From Whitmania pigra (taxonomy: Eukaryota > Annelida > Clitellata > Hirudinida > Haemopidae): 64,000 nt of DNA. The notes beneath the pieces were generated by a model. That model saw only the letters and a list, made by a program, of their open reading frames with translations. It made no database searches and had not been told where the DNA came from. Positions 1 to 12,660 of this stretch are shown piece after piece; position 1 is the first letter of the stretch, and every line of letters begins with the position of its first letter. The translations under genes were made by a program, and so were the position numbers. The DNA lies in assembly GCA_021613335.1 (NCBI GenBank), contig JAJTWR010000362.1:25001-89000 (forward strand), in the 5' to 3' direction.

Positions 1-80
1 ATGATGATGATGATGATGATGATGATGATCTGATGATCTGATGATGATGACGACGACGACGACGCGACGACGACGATGAC

Positions 81-132
<52 letters not shown>

Positions 133-242
133 CTGATGATGATGATTATGATGATGATGATGATGATGCTGATGACGACGACGACGACTCGACGATGATG
201 ATGATGATCTGATGATGATGATGATGAGATGATGATGATGAT

Positions 243-281
<39 letters not shown>

Positions 282-291
282 CGACGACGAC

Positions 292-367
<76 letters not shown>

Positions 368-380
368 CTGATGATGGATT
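1..380. repeat. (ATG)n trinucleotide microsatellite with (GAC)n blocks
   Basis: Nearly pure ATG/GAT triplets with short GAC blocks and occasional CTG interruptions. Open frames through it give only poly-Asp or poly-Met and are not taken as genes. The following bases to about 700 show no gene. Confidence 0.97.
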
Positions 381-714
381 GATGATGATGATGGTGTTGA
401 TTGCGCTGCACGAAAATCCCACGAAAGGAATAGGAAATCGTGAAATTGATGATTTTTATTTTTATTTCTTTTTAAAACAAATTACAAAAATTTCAGGAAT
501 GTGCATTAAACTCAGATCCATCACGTCATCATCATCATCATTGCCATCATCATCATCGTCATCCTCATCACGACCAGCATTGGCAGATAATTCGAAATGA
601 TATGAACTTAATTACCCCCTTAAATTTCATGCCTCTAATACGTGGACACGAATCAAATTACAAGTAATTATCGTCATCTCATGGGGAGTTCGAGATAACC
701 TGCTGAATGATTAT

Positions 715-870
715 AATTCACCTGGTGAATTGTTATCATTCATTTGGTGAATTGTTATGACGCCCTTTTGAGATAATCTGGTGAATCGCTGTCATGCATC
801 TGGTGAATTGTTACCGCGCACATGGTGAATTATTATCATGAACAGTCTGATGCGATTATAATTCATCTGG
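715..870. repeat. Degenerate minisatellite around CTGGTGAATTGTTATCAT
   Basis: At least five imperfect copies of a motif near CTGGTGAATTGTTATCAT occur in about 150 bases, with variable spacing and substitutions, so the array is old. No coding frame is supported across it. Confidence 0.6.
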
Positions 871-1086
871 TAAATTATTGACATGTTCCTCTTGAATTGT
901 TTGAACGTGCATTGTGTTAAAGAATCCAACATCCATCAATGCATGGTGAATGGTGAATTATTCCAATAAGCGCATTAAAGGACGCGAATGCACTGAAAGC
1001 AATTCAGTCGCAATTCGTTTATCGCTCGTTCATTCTTTCATTGTGTTACATCTAAGAAAGCACTCAATTGATCCGAGAAGAGCCAA

Positions 1087-1256
1087 GATGGCGGCTGTGA
1101 ATGGAAAGATGCATGGTTCAGTGCATGGCAAGATGCATGATAAGATGCATGGTTCAGTGCATGGCAAGATGTTTGTTGCAGTGCATAACAAGATGCATGC
1201 TTCAGCGCATGGTTCAGTGCATGGCAGGATGCATGGTTCAGTGCATGGCAAGATGA
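1087..1256. repeat. Minisatellite built from 12-bp halves (GCATGGTTCAGT / GCATGGCAAGAT)
   Basis: About seven imperfect units made from two related 12-bp halves, GCATGGTTCAGT and GCATGGCAAGAT. The period is a multiple of three, so an open frame runs through it with His-Gly-Ser-Val and His-Gly-Lys-Met repeats. I see no splice or start context and treat the frame as a by-product of the period. Confidence 0.8.
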
Positions 1257-1463
1257 CGGAACTTGCCTGGCAAGTTGACGAGTGTTAAAAAAGGTTTTCA
1301 GAAAGCAAAAAAATCCCCAGTGACGTCATTATGACGATGTTTATCGATCGCGCACTGGATTCAGCGATGCGTGACGGGAACCTGTTAAGTGAGAGAAAAT
1401 CAATTCCAATGATGTTCGAACGTATAAGATGGCTGTATCAGGTGTTCTTATACATTTTGATGA

Positions 1464-1548
1464 TATCATCATCATCATCATCAATCATCATCCATCATCA
1501 TCATCATCATCATCATCAGCATCATCATCATCATCATCATCATCATCA

Positions 1549-1601
<53 letters not shown>

Positions 1602-1770
1602 TCATCATCATCATCATCATCAACGTTGTCATCATGAATATCAGCAGCAGCATCAGACACTCCACCACAATTATTTATAATATATATATATATATATATA
1701 TTAATATTAATTATATATATATAATTTATATATAATAATATATATATTAATTTATAAATTTATATATTAA
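1464..1770. repeat. (CAT)n microsatellite followed by an (AT)n tract
   Basis: A run of CAT/ATC triplets to about 1,622, a 50-bp non-repetitive bridge, then alternating AT with AAT steps to about 1,770. No gene. Confidence 0.95.
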
Positions 1771-1888
1771 TAATAAACATCTGTCAAATACAAACAGGCG
1801 GATGTTGCCATCTGAATCAACGAAGCGTGACCAATGAACCCTCGGCTACCTTTCCATTGAAGCCATAAGCAATCATTTCAGGTGAATC

Positions 1889-1955
1889 GACGATGATGAT
1901 GATGATGACGACGAGGATGATGATGATGATGACGACGACGATGACGATGATGATG

Positions 1956-1987
<32 letters not shown>

Positions 1988-2035
1988 AACGACGACGATG
2001 ATTATGATGATGATGACGAAGACGACGCTTCATAG
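1889..2035. repeat. (GAT/GAC)n microsatellite
   Basis: Mixed GAT and GAC triplets, interrupted by CAA and GAA triplets. The flanks (1,771-1,888 and 2,036-2,315) are unique AT-rich DNA with no recognisable gene. Confidence 0.93.
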
Positions 2036-2315
2036 TGATAACATGGCAATCCTTAGAGTGTGACACTCGACACATAATATCCAGTGGTGAATCCAGTAAA
2101 AATTTAAAATTCAAAACGTTTTGTGTGTGGATTTTCAAACGTTTAAATCATTTTATTTGAAAAGCATTTACATGAAAATTTATTTTAAATGTTACGAAAT
2201 AATTATGTAAAGCCCCGACGATTATGATGACGATGATGGTGATAATGACGTTGATCACCTTCACATGCCTCGTGACCATATTGAACACCTCATAGTGAAA
2301 GACTGAATAAATATT

Positions 2316-2875
2316 GAATGCATGAATGAATGAAGAATGATGAATGAATGAATGATGAATGAATGAATGAATGAATGAAGGAATGAATGAATGAATGAAT
2401 GAATGAATGAATGAATGAATGATGAATGAATGAAATGAATGAATGAATGAATGAATGAATGAATGAATGAATGAATGAATGAATGAATGAATGAATGAAT
2501 GAATGAATGAATGAATGAATGAATGAATGAATGAATGAATGAATGAATGAATGAATGATGAATGAATGAATGAATGAATGAATGAATGAATGAATGAATG
2601 AATGAATGAATGAATGAATGGAATGAATGAATGAATGAATGAATGAATGAATGAATGAATGAATGAATGAATGAATGAATGAATGAATGAAGAATGAATG
2701 AATGAATGAATGATGAATGAATGAATGAATGATGAATGAATGAATGAATGAATGAATGAATGGAATGAATGAATGAATGAATGAATGAATGAATGAATGA
2801 ATGAATGAATGAATGAATGAATGAATGAATGAATGAATGAAGGAATGAATGAATGAATGAATGAATGAATGAACG
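2316..2875. repeat. 560-bp (GAAT)n tetranucleotide array
   Basis: Nearly uninterrupted GAAT repeats, broken about every 100 bases by single-base slips (GATGAAT, GGAAT, AGAAT). The minus strand reads as an open frame of Ser-Phe-Ile-His repeats because four tetranucleotides make twelve bases. It has no flanking coding signal and is not a gene. Confidence 0.97.
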
Positions 2876-3099
2876 AATTCAACAGCTCCTCAGATGTCTT
2901 GGAGAGCAAAAAAAAAAGTGCGGGAATGTATAGAATTTTCAGAGGACGTCTGCAGTGTTTGGCGCCATCCGTTTCAATTTCCTGACATTACCTCAGAAGG
3001 CAGCAAGAAATTCTGGGGAATTAACTCCTTTAATGCCGTTCATTCAATCCAGTCCCATCATTTTCTTTTTTCCACTGACCAATGACGTCATCGTCCGCT

Positions 3100-3314
3100 T
3101 TACTGGCCATCGGCGTCGTCGTCATCGTCATCATAATCGTCATCATCATCATCATCATCATCGTCCGTCGTCGTCGTCGTTGTCGTCATCATCTTGATTG
3201 GCTTGGTACAGTAGTCAAACTTGTAGTAAATATTTTATGTCTTCTCGCTGAAGGAGCGATATATGGCGACGATGGTAATGATGATGACACTGGTGATGCT
3301 GATGATGATGACAC

Positions 3315-3394
<80 letters not shown>

Positions 3395-3612
3395 TCGGTG
3401 ATGACGACGGGGCGATTAGGGAGATGACATTGAAGAATTCCAGTGGAATTATTGCCATTTCGCACACATCTGTTCTGAGACATTACTGCTGGTGGTGATG
3501 AAAATCCCACATGGATGATGATGATGATTGTGACAATGGCGACTATGACGATGATGATGATGATGATGATGATGACGATGGCCATGGCGATGCTGATGAC
3601 GATGACCAGCAA
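3100..3612. repeat. Three neighbouring GAT/CAT microsatellites
   Basis: CGT/CAT triplets at 3,105-3,195, GAT triplets at 3,260-3,400 and GAT/GAC triplets at 3,505-3,605, separated by about 70-100 bases of unique sequence. The unique stretch 2,876-3,099 shows no gene. Confidence 0.93.
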
Positions 3613-3639
3613 CTCAATTTTGCACAAAACTCTGACTAT

Positions 3640-3955
3640 TGAACGAAAGAACGAATGAATGAATGAAGGAATGAAGATTTAACAATGGAACGATTGCTAT
3701 CACCGTCAGCACTTTATAAAAGCCTTGAGTGGATTGATAGATGGACGGATGGATGGTTGGACGGACTGACAGATGGATGGATGGATGGACGGAAAAACGG
3801 ATAGATAAATGATGGACGGATGGGTGGACTGATGGGTGGACGGATGGTTGGACTGATGGGTAGACGGATGGGTGGACTGATGGGTAGACGGATGGGTGGA
3901 CGGGTGGGTGGACGGATGGGTAGACGGATGGGTGGACGGATGGGTGGACGGAAAA
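3640..3955. repeat. GAAT and GGAT repeats with a GGATGGGTGGAC higher-order unit
   Basis: Begins with GAAT repeats, then GGATGGAC-type repeats. From about 3,815 on, a 12-bp higher-order unit near GGATGGGTGGAC recurs with variants GGATGGGTAGAC and TGATGGGTGGAC. Pro-His-Pro-Ser and Pro-Pro-Ile-Arg frames on the minus strand are by-products. Confidence 0.9.
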
Positions 3956-4223
3956 ATCTGATGAAAGAGAGCTCAAGATTGAAACGATAAAGTGAAGCAA
4001 CTCGGATCCTTGAAGCATTTGCAAAGGCACACATCCTCCTCCTCCTTGTTTGAGTTTGAAATTTTTTTTTCCACGCTTTCAGCTTTTTAGATCCGCCATT
4101 ATCTTTGTTTTTATGACGGCTTGATCTTTTCAATTTAAAGGATTTTTGTACCGAAATTCAATTACGATTTATTTTTTATTTTGCTAAATTTTGAATGTTT
4201 TCTAGCGTGAATGCCACTGACGA

Positions 4224-4226
<3 letters not shown>

Positions 4227-4309
<83 letters not shown>

Positions 4310-4321
4310 TTATTATTATTA

Positions 4322-4377
<56 letters not shown>
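4227..4377. repeat. (TTA)n microsatellite
   Basis: About 150 bases of TTA triplets with three single-base slips. The flanking 3,956-4,226 is unique DNA without a recognised gene. Confidence 0.97.
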
Positions 4378-4378
<1 letters not shown>

Positions 4379-4609
4379 ACAAATAGAAAAGAACCATTTT
4401 GCTGTTTACGTAATTAAATAAAAAATTAAATTAAATTCAAGGCAATTTAAATGAATGAATTCGATTGAATTTCATTTATTCATCAGTTAACCACTCTGTC
4501 CTTCATTCATTCATTCATTCTTTAAATTATCCATCTATCCATTCACGAATAAATGCACATTTGTAAAATCAACTCATCCATGGATGGATATCTAATGAAA
4601 CGTTTATTT

Positions 4610-4716
4610 GATTGAAATGATTGAACTGATGTTGATTGAAAAGATTTTGATTGAAATGATTGAACTGATGTTGATTGAAAGGATTTTGATTGAAATGATT
4701 GAATGGATGTTGATTT
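4610..4716. repeat. 39-bp tandem repeat, about 2.7 copies
   Basis: Units start at 4,610, 4,649 and 4,688. Each begins GATTGAAATGATTGAACTGA and ends in GATTTT; the third copy is incomplete. Differences between copies are few. A looser AATTCACA/CCACACAACAA repetition follows at 4,800-4,880. Confidence 0.88.
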
Positions 4717-5273
4717 TTCCAGAATTATCGGCCTTTATTGTTTTCAATAGTTTATTAATGTAGCTAATCATTTCGAGTTAATGCCAGAAACAAATAACAT
4801 GAATTCACAACAATTCACATCAATTCACATTACCACACAACAACTCATATTGCCACACAACAATTCACACCAAACAACCATTCACCGATCACTCACTTTC
4901 TAAAAAGCTGAAGAATTTCCAAACTCCCTCCTCGACAGTATCAGACAAGAAGCCAAAAAATTGCTATAAATTGCTTTGATTAATAACCAACGTCCTCTTT
5001 CTTCCCGCCAAATCGCCGATGCGATGCAGACGTCAAGAACAGTAATTATGAGTTACGACCTACTAGAGGCTGTTTTGGCGCTGACCAATGGCTGACCAAA
5101 GAATAATTAGCGTCATTAGGAACGAATGCATTAAGCAAATGATCCTCTCAGAAAGTCAGAAATTGCCCGGGAACAACACGCAACCAATTTTCTGCAACCT
5201 CCGTCGGTACGTCCAGTTGTTATATAGCGGCACCGGTAGGCGTGTCCGTGTGCACGTGTGATGTTTGTGGTGT

Positions 5274-5500
5274 TGTGGATGGATGGATGGATGGATGGAT
5301 GGATGGATGGATGGATGGATGGATGGATGGATGGATGGATGGATGGATGATGGATGGATGGATGGATGGATGGATGGATGGATGGATGATGGATGGATGG
5401 ATGATGGATGGATGGATGGATGGATGGATGATGGATGGATGGATGGATGGATGGATGGATGGATGGATGGATGGATGAATGGATGATGGATGGATGGAGT
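5274..5500. repeat. (GGAT)n tetranucleotide array
   Basis: About 225 bases of GGAT with GATGAT slips. Both strands carry open frames (Trp-Met-Asp-Gly or His-Pro-Ser-Ile) that come from the repeat alone. The spacer 4,881-5,273 is unique and shows no gene. Confidence 0.97.
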
Positions 5501-5728
5501 AACAGATGAGTTATCAGATGGATAAATGGGTGCAAATAATTCGAATGGTTGGATAAATTTGCGGATGGATGTGCGCTCGAATGAACGGACGGAAAGATAG
5601 ATTGGCGGATGGGTTTTCATGCGACATTTATCGCCAGTAAAGCACTGCGTGAAGCTTCGGACATCGAAATGACATTTGAAATACAATGTCATTGACGTGG
5701 ACATTAAAGTTAATCAGACGTTCATGAT

Positions 5729-5830
5729 ATGTTAATTTCATGTTAATTTCATGTTAATTTCATGTTAATTTCATGTTAATTTCATGTTAATTTCATGTTA
5801 ATTTTATGTTGATTTCATGTTAATTCGATG
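5729..5830. repeat. 11-bp minisatellite ATGTTAATTTC, about nine copies
   Basis: Consecutive ATGTTAATTTC units; the last two carry substitutions (ATGTTAATTTT, ATGTTGATTTC). The 11-bp period is not a multiple of three, so no long frame results. Confidence 0.93.
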
Positions 5831-5983
5831 AATATTTAATAAACCGTCATTTAATTGTGCACGGGATATAATGGCGGTCAAAAGTTCAGCAAAAATAAAA
5901 AAAAAACGAACAAATGTCACAAAAAAGTCGTCAAATGGAGCGTGGAACATCGCAGTGGCAATATTATTTTTCCATTTGTAACA

Positions 5984-6007
5984 ATAATATTAATAATAAT
6001 AATAATA

Positions 6008-6068
<61 letters not shown>

Positions 6069-6086
6069 TAATAATAATAATAATAT
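5984..6086. repeat. (AAT)n microsatellite
   Basis: Around 100 bases of AAT triplets with two slips. Sequence from 6,087 to 6,740 is unique, AT-rich at first and more balanced at 6,350-6,540, with no recognised gene. Confidence 0.95.
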
Positions 6087-6799
6087 TCGCTAGATGAGAT
6101 TGCAGATAAAATGGACTTTTGATGATAAATCGAATAATTCTCAAATTCAAGACACAAAAATCTCAAAGCCACGAAACACGATTTCAATGTTTGCAGAAAT
6201 GCAAGTCAGAAAAGCCAGGCGGCGCAATTTTTCAAATTCAAAATACTATTTTTTTTTAAATCAAAATAATTCAAAACAATTCATCGGAGAATTGAATAAA
6301 ATATTATTCCGTATTTGTTTTTATATTTTTTAAATTTTCATCTCTCCAGAATTATCGCCCAGTCTCGTTCAAAATGACCATTTCTCGTGATCAGAAGACC
6401 TAAGGAGATTCTAGAGCCCTGAGAATGATGCAGTCATTTTGTTTATGCCCTGCTGTTGGGGCAGTGAACAATCAGGGACACGTGTTTGCCCCGACTAACG
6501 GCATCACTAAGGTCGGCCTGAAGATCCCAGAGATGTAGTATAGAAGAAACGAGATTGATTAAAGTCAAATTTTTAATGGAATTTCATTTTTGATTTTATT
6601 TTAATTTTTCATTATTACTATAAATAGTGAAACAGCGCTAAAAAAAAAGTACGCATATCCTGCTGTGACTGTATTCGTCACTGGCATTCGAATGCACTCA
6701 ATCCTCGGGTCAAAGTTCAAACATGGCATGCAACCCTGAGATCAATGGTTTGGTTCAGTAGGCCCTCCATTGGTTACGGTTTGTTTGTTGAGGGTCTCT

Positions 6800-6971
6800 T
6801 CCCCATCCAAAATTCCCCAAAAAGTGCAGCACTCCAGAAGCATGATGATTGCAATTGCATTAGGCCAAGTTATTTCTCTCCTGGGCACAAAAAGTGGCGC
6901 CGCGCTAGACGCGCTGTTGCGCCAGATGTGGAACACAATCGTCTGCTCGGACGGGATTTCCCGCCAGACAG
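6800..6971 (+). other. Unsupported possible exon, higher GC than surroundings
   Basis: This stretch is markedly richer in GC than the repeats around it and ends in a good splice donor (AGACAG|GTGAGT, exon end 6,971). One forward frame is open and contains MMIAIALGQVISLLG followed by an amphipathic stretch; the minus strand is also open here, so direction is not settled. I recognise no family and find no partner exon nearby. It may be a lone exon, a pseudogene fragment or chance. Confidence 0.15.
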
Positions 6972-7099
6972 GTGAGTTTGGGGGAGTGGGAGGCGGAGAG
7001 ATTCCTTCTTTCATCCATTTAACTTTCAGGGAAGAATCCAGAATCCGCCTAAACAAAACAGTTGCAGTGGAAAAATTATGCCGCCTCGTGAAAATTTTA

Positions 7100-7530
7100 C
7101 GAAGAGGATGTTGCTTGTTGTTGTTGTTGTTGCTGATGTTGTTGCTGTTGTTATTGCTGTTGATGTTGCAGCTGTTGTTGTTGTTGTTGTTTAAAAAGGA
7201 AAACATAAAGAGAAGGAAATGAAAAACGGGAACGAATTTTGCAACCCTGCCTATTGGCGGGAGATGAAATCTGGAAAAAGAGTTAGAGCAGCCCGTGTTG
7301 TCGTCGTCGTTGTAGTTGTTGTTGTAGTTGTTGCTGTTGCTGTCATCGTAGGATTTGTTGAACTTTGTTGAGGAAGCTGGTGAATTCATTTTTGAAACTG
7401 TTGATGAAGTCGTTCTGAAACTCTTTCTAGTTGCATCTGAGCAAGTTATTACTTCCTACATTTTGACAGTGTTGTTGAACTCTTTGAAATTGCTGATGTA
7501 ATTGATGCTGGAGTTGTTGTTGTTGTTGTC
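7100..7530. repeat. Scattered (GTT)n tracts
   Basis: GTT-rich tracts at about 7,108-7,190, 7,295-7,350 and 7,495-7,530. A minus-strand open frame of about 215 codons at 6,742-7,389 owes much of its length to Asn runs from these tracts and has no recognisable domain. Confidence 0.85.
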
Positions 7531-7643
7531 GTCGTACTGGATTTTGTTTCACCTTCCAGGTAGAACATTTAGCGGCTGATTCGTTCGATCAGCTGTCAAA
7601 ACATAACTTTAGGAACATCATCTTTCCTTCTTTTCCTTTCGTC

Positions 7644-7770
7644 CATCCATCCATCCATCCATCCATCCATCCATCCATGCATCCATCCATCCATTCACTC
7701 ATTCATTCACTCATCCATTCATCCATCTATTCATCCATTCCTCCATCCATCCATCTATCCATCTGTTCGT
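7644..7770. repeat. (ATCC)n tetranucleotide array
   Basis: ATCC repeats grading into ATTC/ACTC variants. From 7,771 to 8,870 I see only unique AT-rich sequence with a G-rich block at 8,105-8,200 and no gene. Confidence 0.93.
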
Positions 7771-8875
7771 CCACCCATAAATCTGTCGCGAAAGACAATG
7801 AAATGAATGAGATTCTAGAGCTCCCTAGAGCGGTCAGTTGGTCTTTTTTTTTTGTTTTAAATCTCATTCTCTTATAGGCTGTAATAAATTATGATAATGC
7901 CTATGAAGCAATTGAAAAAAATAAATAAAGATACAACACAGTACCTTAATAAATTAAATTAAATTAAATTAAATTACATTCAAATCAAGCAACCATGAAG
8001 CAGCAATCAGTACAACACACACAAACGTCAATTTAAATGCAACTCGCTCTCCTGACAGACAGTAGCCAGTTTAATGAGACATCCTTTATTTTTTTTTTTT
8101 TTGAGTGGCTAGGGGGTATAGAGGGGGATATTTGGGTGAAGAGGGAGAAGGGGGGAAAGACGGGGGAGAGGGAGGAATGAGGGACGGAGGGGGTACCTCG
8201 TTGGTAGAATGAAAAGATCTTAATGAAGGGTCGCTAAACAACAGCAGCTCAATTTGGCATTCTTTCCCGAGGAGGAGGAACGAGTTTTGGAAATTTTCAC
8301 GAAATGATAAAATAAAATTTAAAAAATAATTAATTTTTTTTTTCATTGTTTTTTAAGTTCAAAATGCTTCATCTAAATTCACAGGTTCAAATTCGGGACT
8401 CGCTTGCAAGATGTTTATTTTTATATTTTTATATTGTCTGCAAGGTTCGATTTTCATTCTTTTAAATTTTTATCGCTGTTTGTTAATTTCAACATTTGTC
8501 AAGTCATTTCGTTAATGTTTAATCATCGGGATAATTACTTACGAATTATTTATTATTCGATAACAAATTCATTTACTAATTACCTGTTATCTAATCAACT
8601 CGCAGATGGCCGCTTTGTCATCGAATATTGCCCTAACCCGCAACAAGGGTGATTCTGATTGGGGGCATCGAGAATGTTTTTGAGCAGGAACGGTTCAAAG
8701 TTCACGCGAGAAGGTGCTTGACGGATGGGATGCGGGGTAAAAAACTGGCATAAATCTTTCTTCCATGGAACAGGATTCTTTCAAATTGGTTGCTTCGTCT
8801 CTGGAGTGTCGTTGAAGACAGAGAGGAGGAAGACGAAGAAGATGACTAAGGGGGCCTGGTGCAGTGCTTGGATGC

Positions 8876-8953
8876 AACAAGATGTCAACAGCAACAACAA
8901 CAACAACAACAAGATGTCAACAGCAACAACAACAACAACAAGATGTCAACAGC

Positions 8954-8985
<32 letters not shown>

Positions 8986-9100
8986 GATGTCAACAGCAAC
9001 AACAACAACAACAAGATGTCAACAGCAACAACATCAAACAACAACAACAACAACAAAATGTCAACAGCAACAACAACAACAAGATGTCAACAGCAGCATC
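8876..9100. repeat. Compound minisatellite: AAGATGTCAACAG plus (CAA)n
   Basis: Seven copies of AAGATGTCAACAGCAACAAC, or a close variant, separated by CAA runs of varying length. All three forward frames are open, as expected for such DNA, so none is evidence of coding. Confidence 0.92.
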
Positions 9101-9217
9101 AGCAACAGGGACGACAACTATTATCAAAATTCGTGCTAGTGTAGTTGATGGAGGCGATCAAAGGCTGGAAAAGTAAACAGTGGAAGGAATGAACAAGTAG
9201 GGAATTGTCGGGGGGAA

Positions 9218-9975
9218 GATTGGATGGATGGAATGGATGGATGGATGGATGGATGGATGGATTGATGGATGGATGGATGGATGGAGGATGGATGGATGGA
9301 TGATGGATGGATGGATGGATGGATGGATGGATGGATGGATGGATGGATGGATGGATGGATAGATTGATCGATAGATGGACGGACGGACGGATCGAAGGAC
9401 GGACGGATAGATGAACGGATGGATTGATGGATGGATGAATAAATTGATGGTTAAATAAATAGATGGATGGATGGGTAGATGGATGATGGACGGATCGACG
9501 GATGGATGGGTGGGTGGATGGATGAATGGCGGACGGATGGGTGGATGGATAAATAGAGGAGGAAATATTTCCATGCGTGTCCCAGGAGGCGATGCGGCGA
9601 TATTATAGACGCCTCTTATTTCGATAGCATTAAGCCATCAAAAGAAGAAGCCAAATTGCCTCGGATAACAGATCAACTCTTCGATGGATGCAACGCACTC
9701 TCAACTGGAACAATAGATGGATGGATGGATGGATGGATCTATGAATGGATGAGTGAATGGATGGATGGATGGATGGATGGATGGATGGATGGATGGATGG
9801 ATGGATGGATGAAAGAATGGATGGATGAGTGAAGGAATCGATGGATGAGTTAATGGATGGATGGACGCTGAGATGAATGAATTGAATGAATGAATTTATG
9901 GATGGACGGATGGATAAGTGAATGCATGGGTGGATGGATAGAGGGATGGTTGGATGGATGAATGGTTAGATGGAT
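9218..9975. repeat. (GGAT)n arrays, two blocks
   Basis: GGAT repeats at 9,218-9,560, decaying into GGACGGAC and GATGAAT variants, and again at 9,714-9,975. The 150 bases between are unique. No gene. Confidence 0.95.
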
Positions 9976-9979
9976 GATT

Positions 9980-12317
9980 GAAAGTGCTGATATACGGACT
10001 CCAGGCTGGGCACTTCCATCCAGCATGCTGCCCAAACATTAAAGCAACCGACATCCAAAGGCCTCAACCCCTAAACAGCTGATCGATCACCTGTAACGAC
10101 CACACTGAACTTCACCCAAAGTGAGCCCTTGCCCTAGGCTGCCATGACCCTTACCTAAAGAGGAGATCGTAGCGACATCTGGGCATAATTTTGTATTATT
10201 TTCGCATCAATATTTGGCCGCGATTGGAAGCAGGACAGTAATTTTTTTGTAGGAGCGTGTCAAGACATCTTAATGTCAGCTTCTGTTACCACCCACGTTG
10301 ACCGACAACAGGGTGGCATTTTAAAGCAGCACCTTCGGCACTTTGGACATTTTGGATGGTTATTTGATCAGTTGATTTTTATATCGTTATTATTGCTATT
10401 ACAAATATAATTATAATTTTTATATTATTATTATAATTATTATATTATTCTTATATATATATATATATATATTAAGTTTTTGAGAAAATAAAAATTGTCA
10501 TTTAGAATTTTGTTTGAGCCTGTTTTTGATTGACTACTGTACTGATGGATGGATGGATGGATGGACTGATTGATTGGAGGATGGAAAAATGATCCGATTG
10601 ATTGATGGCTGAACGATGAAGTCTGGTAAGTTCTCAATTGACCTCTGTTAGGGCGTTGATGAAAGATGCTCCCATAACTTCCTCATCTGAACAATCTGGG
10701 GAAGATTGAAAAACTGGAAAAGAAATAATGAATGAATGAATGAAAAAAATTCTCAAGCATCATTAATCATTGGTGAAGTGTGCATGGTTGCTTAGCAACT
10801 CCAGTTGTTACATCCAGCAGTCTGTGGTCTTGATTGAAGAGCAGAGTTTTATGGTGATGTAGAATAAGCAGCTCATTCTATTGGAGCAAGTTTTTAACAA
10901 CAAGAGAGGAAAATTAAGTTCAAAATTCAAGAAATTCAACCAGCCTGATGGAGAGATGGAGATGAAAACAATGGAAGAGAAAAGGGTATAAAAATACTAC
11001 AGGATGCAGTCTAGATATTAGAAGAAGGATTGTCTGAATATATCTTTCGTGGCTGTCAGAGAATAGAAGACAAGGAGACACCGCTATAAATTGCTCAGGA
11101 AAATTTGAATTTCGAATAAAGATAAATTATTTCGTCTTTCATGCTGGCGTACAATCGCTTGAAAAGACAAGACGAGACAAAGGAAAATATGAAAAGATGA
11201 ATTTAAAAGCAAACTAATATTTCATTGAATGATAGTTGTAATTGCGTTATATATAGAATTAATATGATTCTATTAAGTGGTAGAACCTGTTACTGATCTT
11301 TGATTGATTCATGTCAACTGCCCAAGAACATTATTCTCGAAAATCAACAACACCGCTAGGAACATTGATTTTTGCTCATACCACAACTGAGCATTACAAA
11401 TGGACTCCAAGTCACCCTCATCATTTTGAAGAAACTATCTAGCTAAAGAATTTCACACGGACACAGAATAAAATATGAAATGATTGAATTCCTAAAGAGG
11501 AATGAAACTTTTAGAACGAGAGATTGCTTATTATCTGTGGACCGAACTATTAGAATGTGCTTGAAATGTTTCGTCTTCATTATCTCAACCGAGGATTCGG
11601 CTTGGCTTCAGCAGATCCTAGCCATCGATCATAATTTTAAGCTGGCTAGTTATTGGAGTCGACCAGAAAATAAGTTTATCTCAAAGATTTCCGATCGTCC
11701 TGTCGAGAATAACGACTCGGTTCTCTGTTGCAACAATTTTCATTACGGACATTTTGAATTTTATTCAATCTGAAAATTATTTCTTCGGCGAAATGATGTA
11801 AAAACGTGGATAAAAACGCGGGAAATTTATTTGCGTCAGCGATTAGAACCTTTCAGATGCTGTGACGACTCGTCTGCAACTAGATCTTCGCCTCTGACGT
11901 CGAAACGTAAAAATGTCCGCAGAACTGCCATCAGTCGAGAAAATTAAGAAAATTAGCGACTAAGGGAAAAATGTCTGAATATTTTTTCGAAGATAAAATT
12001 TGAAAAAACGAGGCGCAGGAAACTGGATCGTTCATTTATTTTTAATTATTTTCATTTATTTTCATTTATTTTTATTTATTTTTTATTTATTTTTTATTTA
12101 TTTTTTGCGAATGTGCTTCAAAAGCAAAACCTCCTCTGACTTGTCTTGTCAAAGAATTCAGTCGAAAAGTCGTGCCGAGTTGGAGAGTGGAATTCCTTCC
12201 TAAAATTAATTCCTCCACAAATTACAAGGATTGAGAGCCATTCTTCCACATAATGCTGCACATGTGTACTAATCCATCAAGTAATTACAGTGATTAATTC
12301 ACTGCTATTCAGACGAA
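9980..12317. other. Intergenic, no gene recognised
   Basis: Mostly unique sequence. A balanced-composition stretch at 10,000-10,330 may be an old mobile-element remnant but carries no frame I recognise. There is an AT tract at 10,380-10,475 and a short GGAT run at 10,543-10,568. An open frame at 11,480-11,773 has no family resemblance. Confidence 0.6.

Positions 12318-12660
<343 letters not shown>

Noticed and set aside
229..600. Open frame with a long Asp run
   Set aside because: Produced by the ATG/GAC microsatellite; the rest has no recognisable domain or splice context.
2148..2909. 253-codon minus-strand frame of Ser-Phe-Ile-His repeats
   Set aside because: A direct translation of (GAAT)n; length reflects the repeat, not coding selection.
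6742..7389. 215-codon minus-strand frame rich in Asn
   Set aside because: Much of its length comes from GTT/CAA tracts; no family resemblance, and the opposite strand is open as well.
8384..8400. GGTTCAAATTC resembling a tRNA B box
   Set aside because: No A box, anticodon arm or acceptor stem around it. The same applies to GGTTCAACTCC near 58,540.
8859..9176. Three overlapping Gln/Asn/Thr frames
   Set aside because: All three forward frames being open is a property of CAA-rich repeats.
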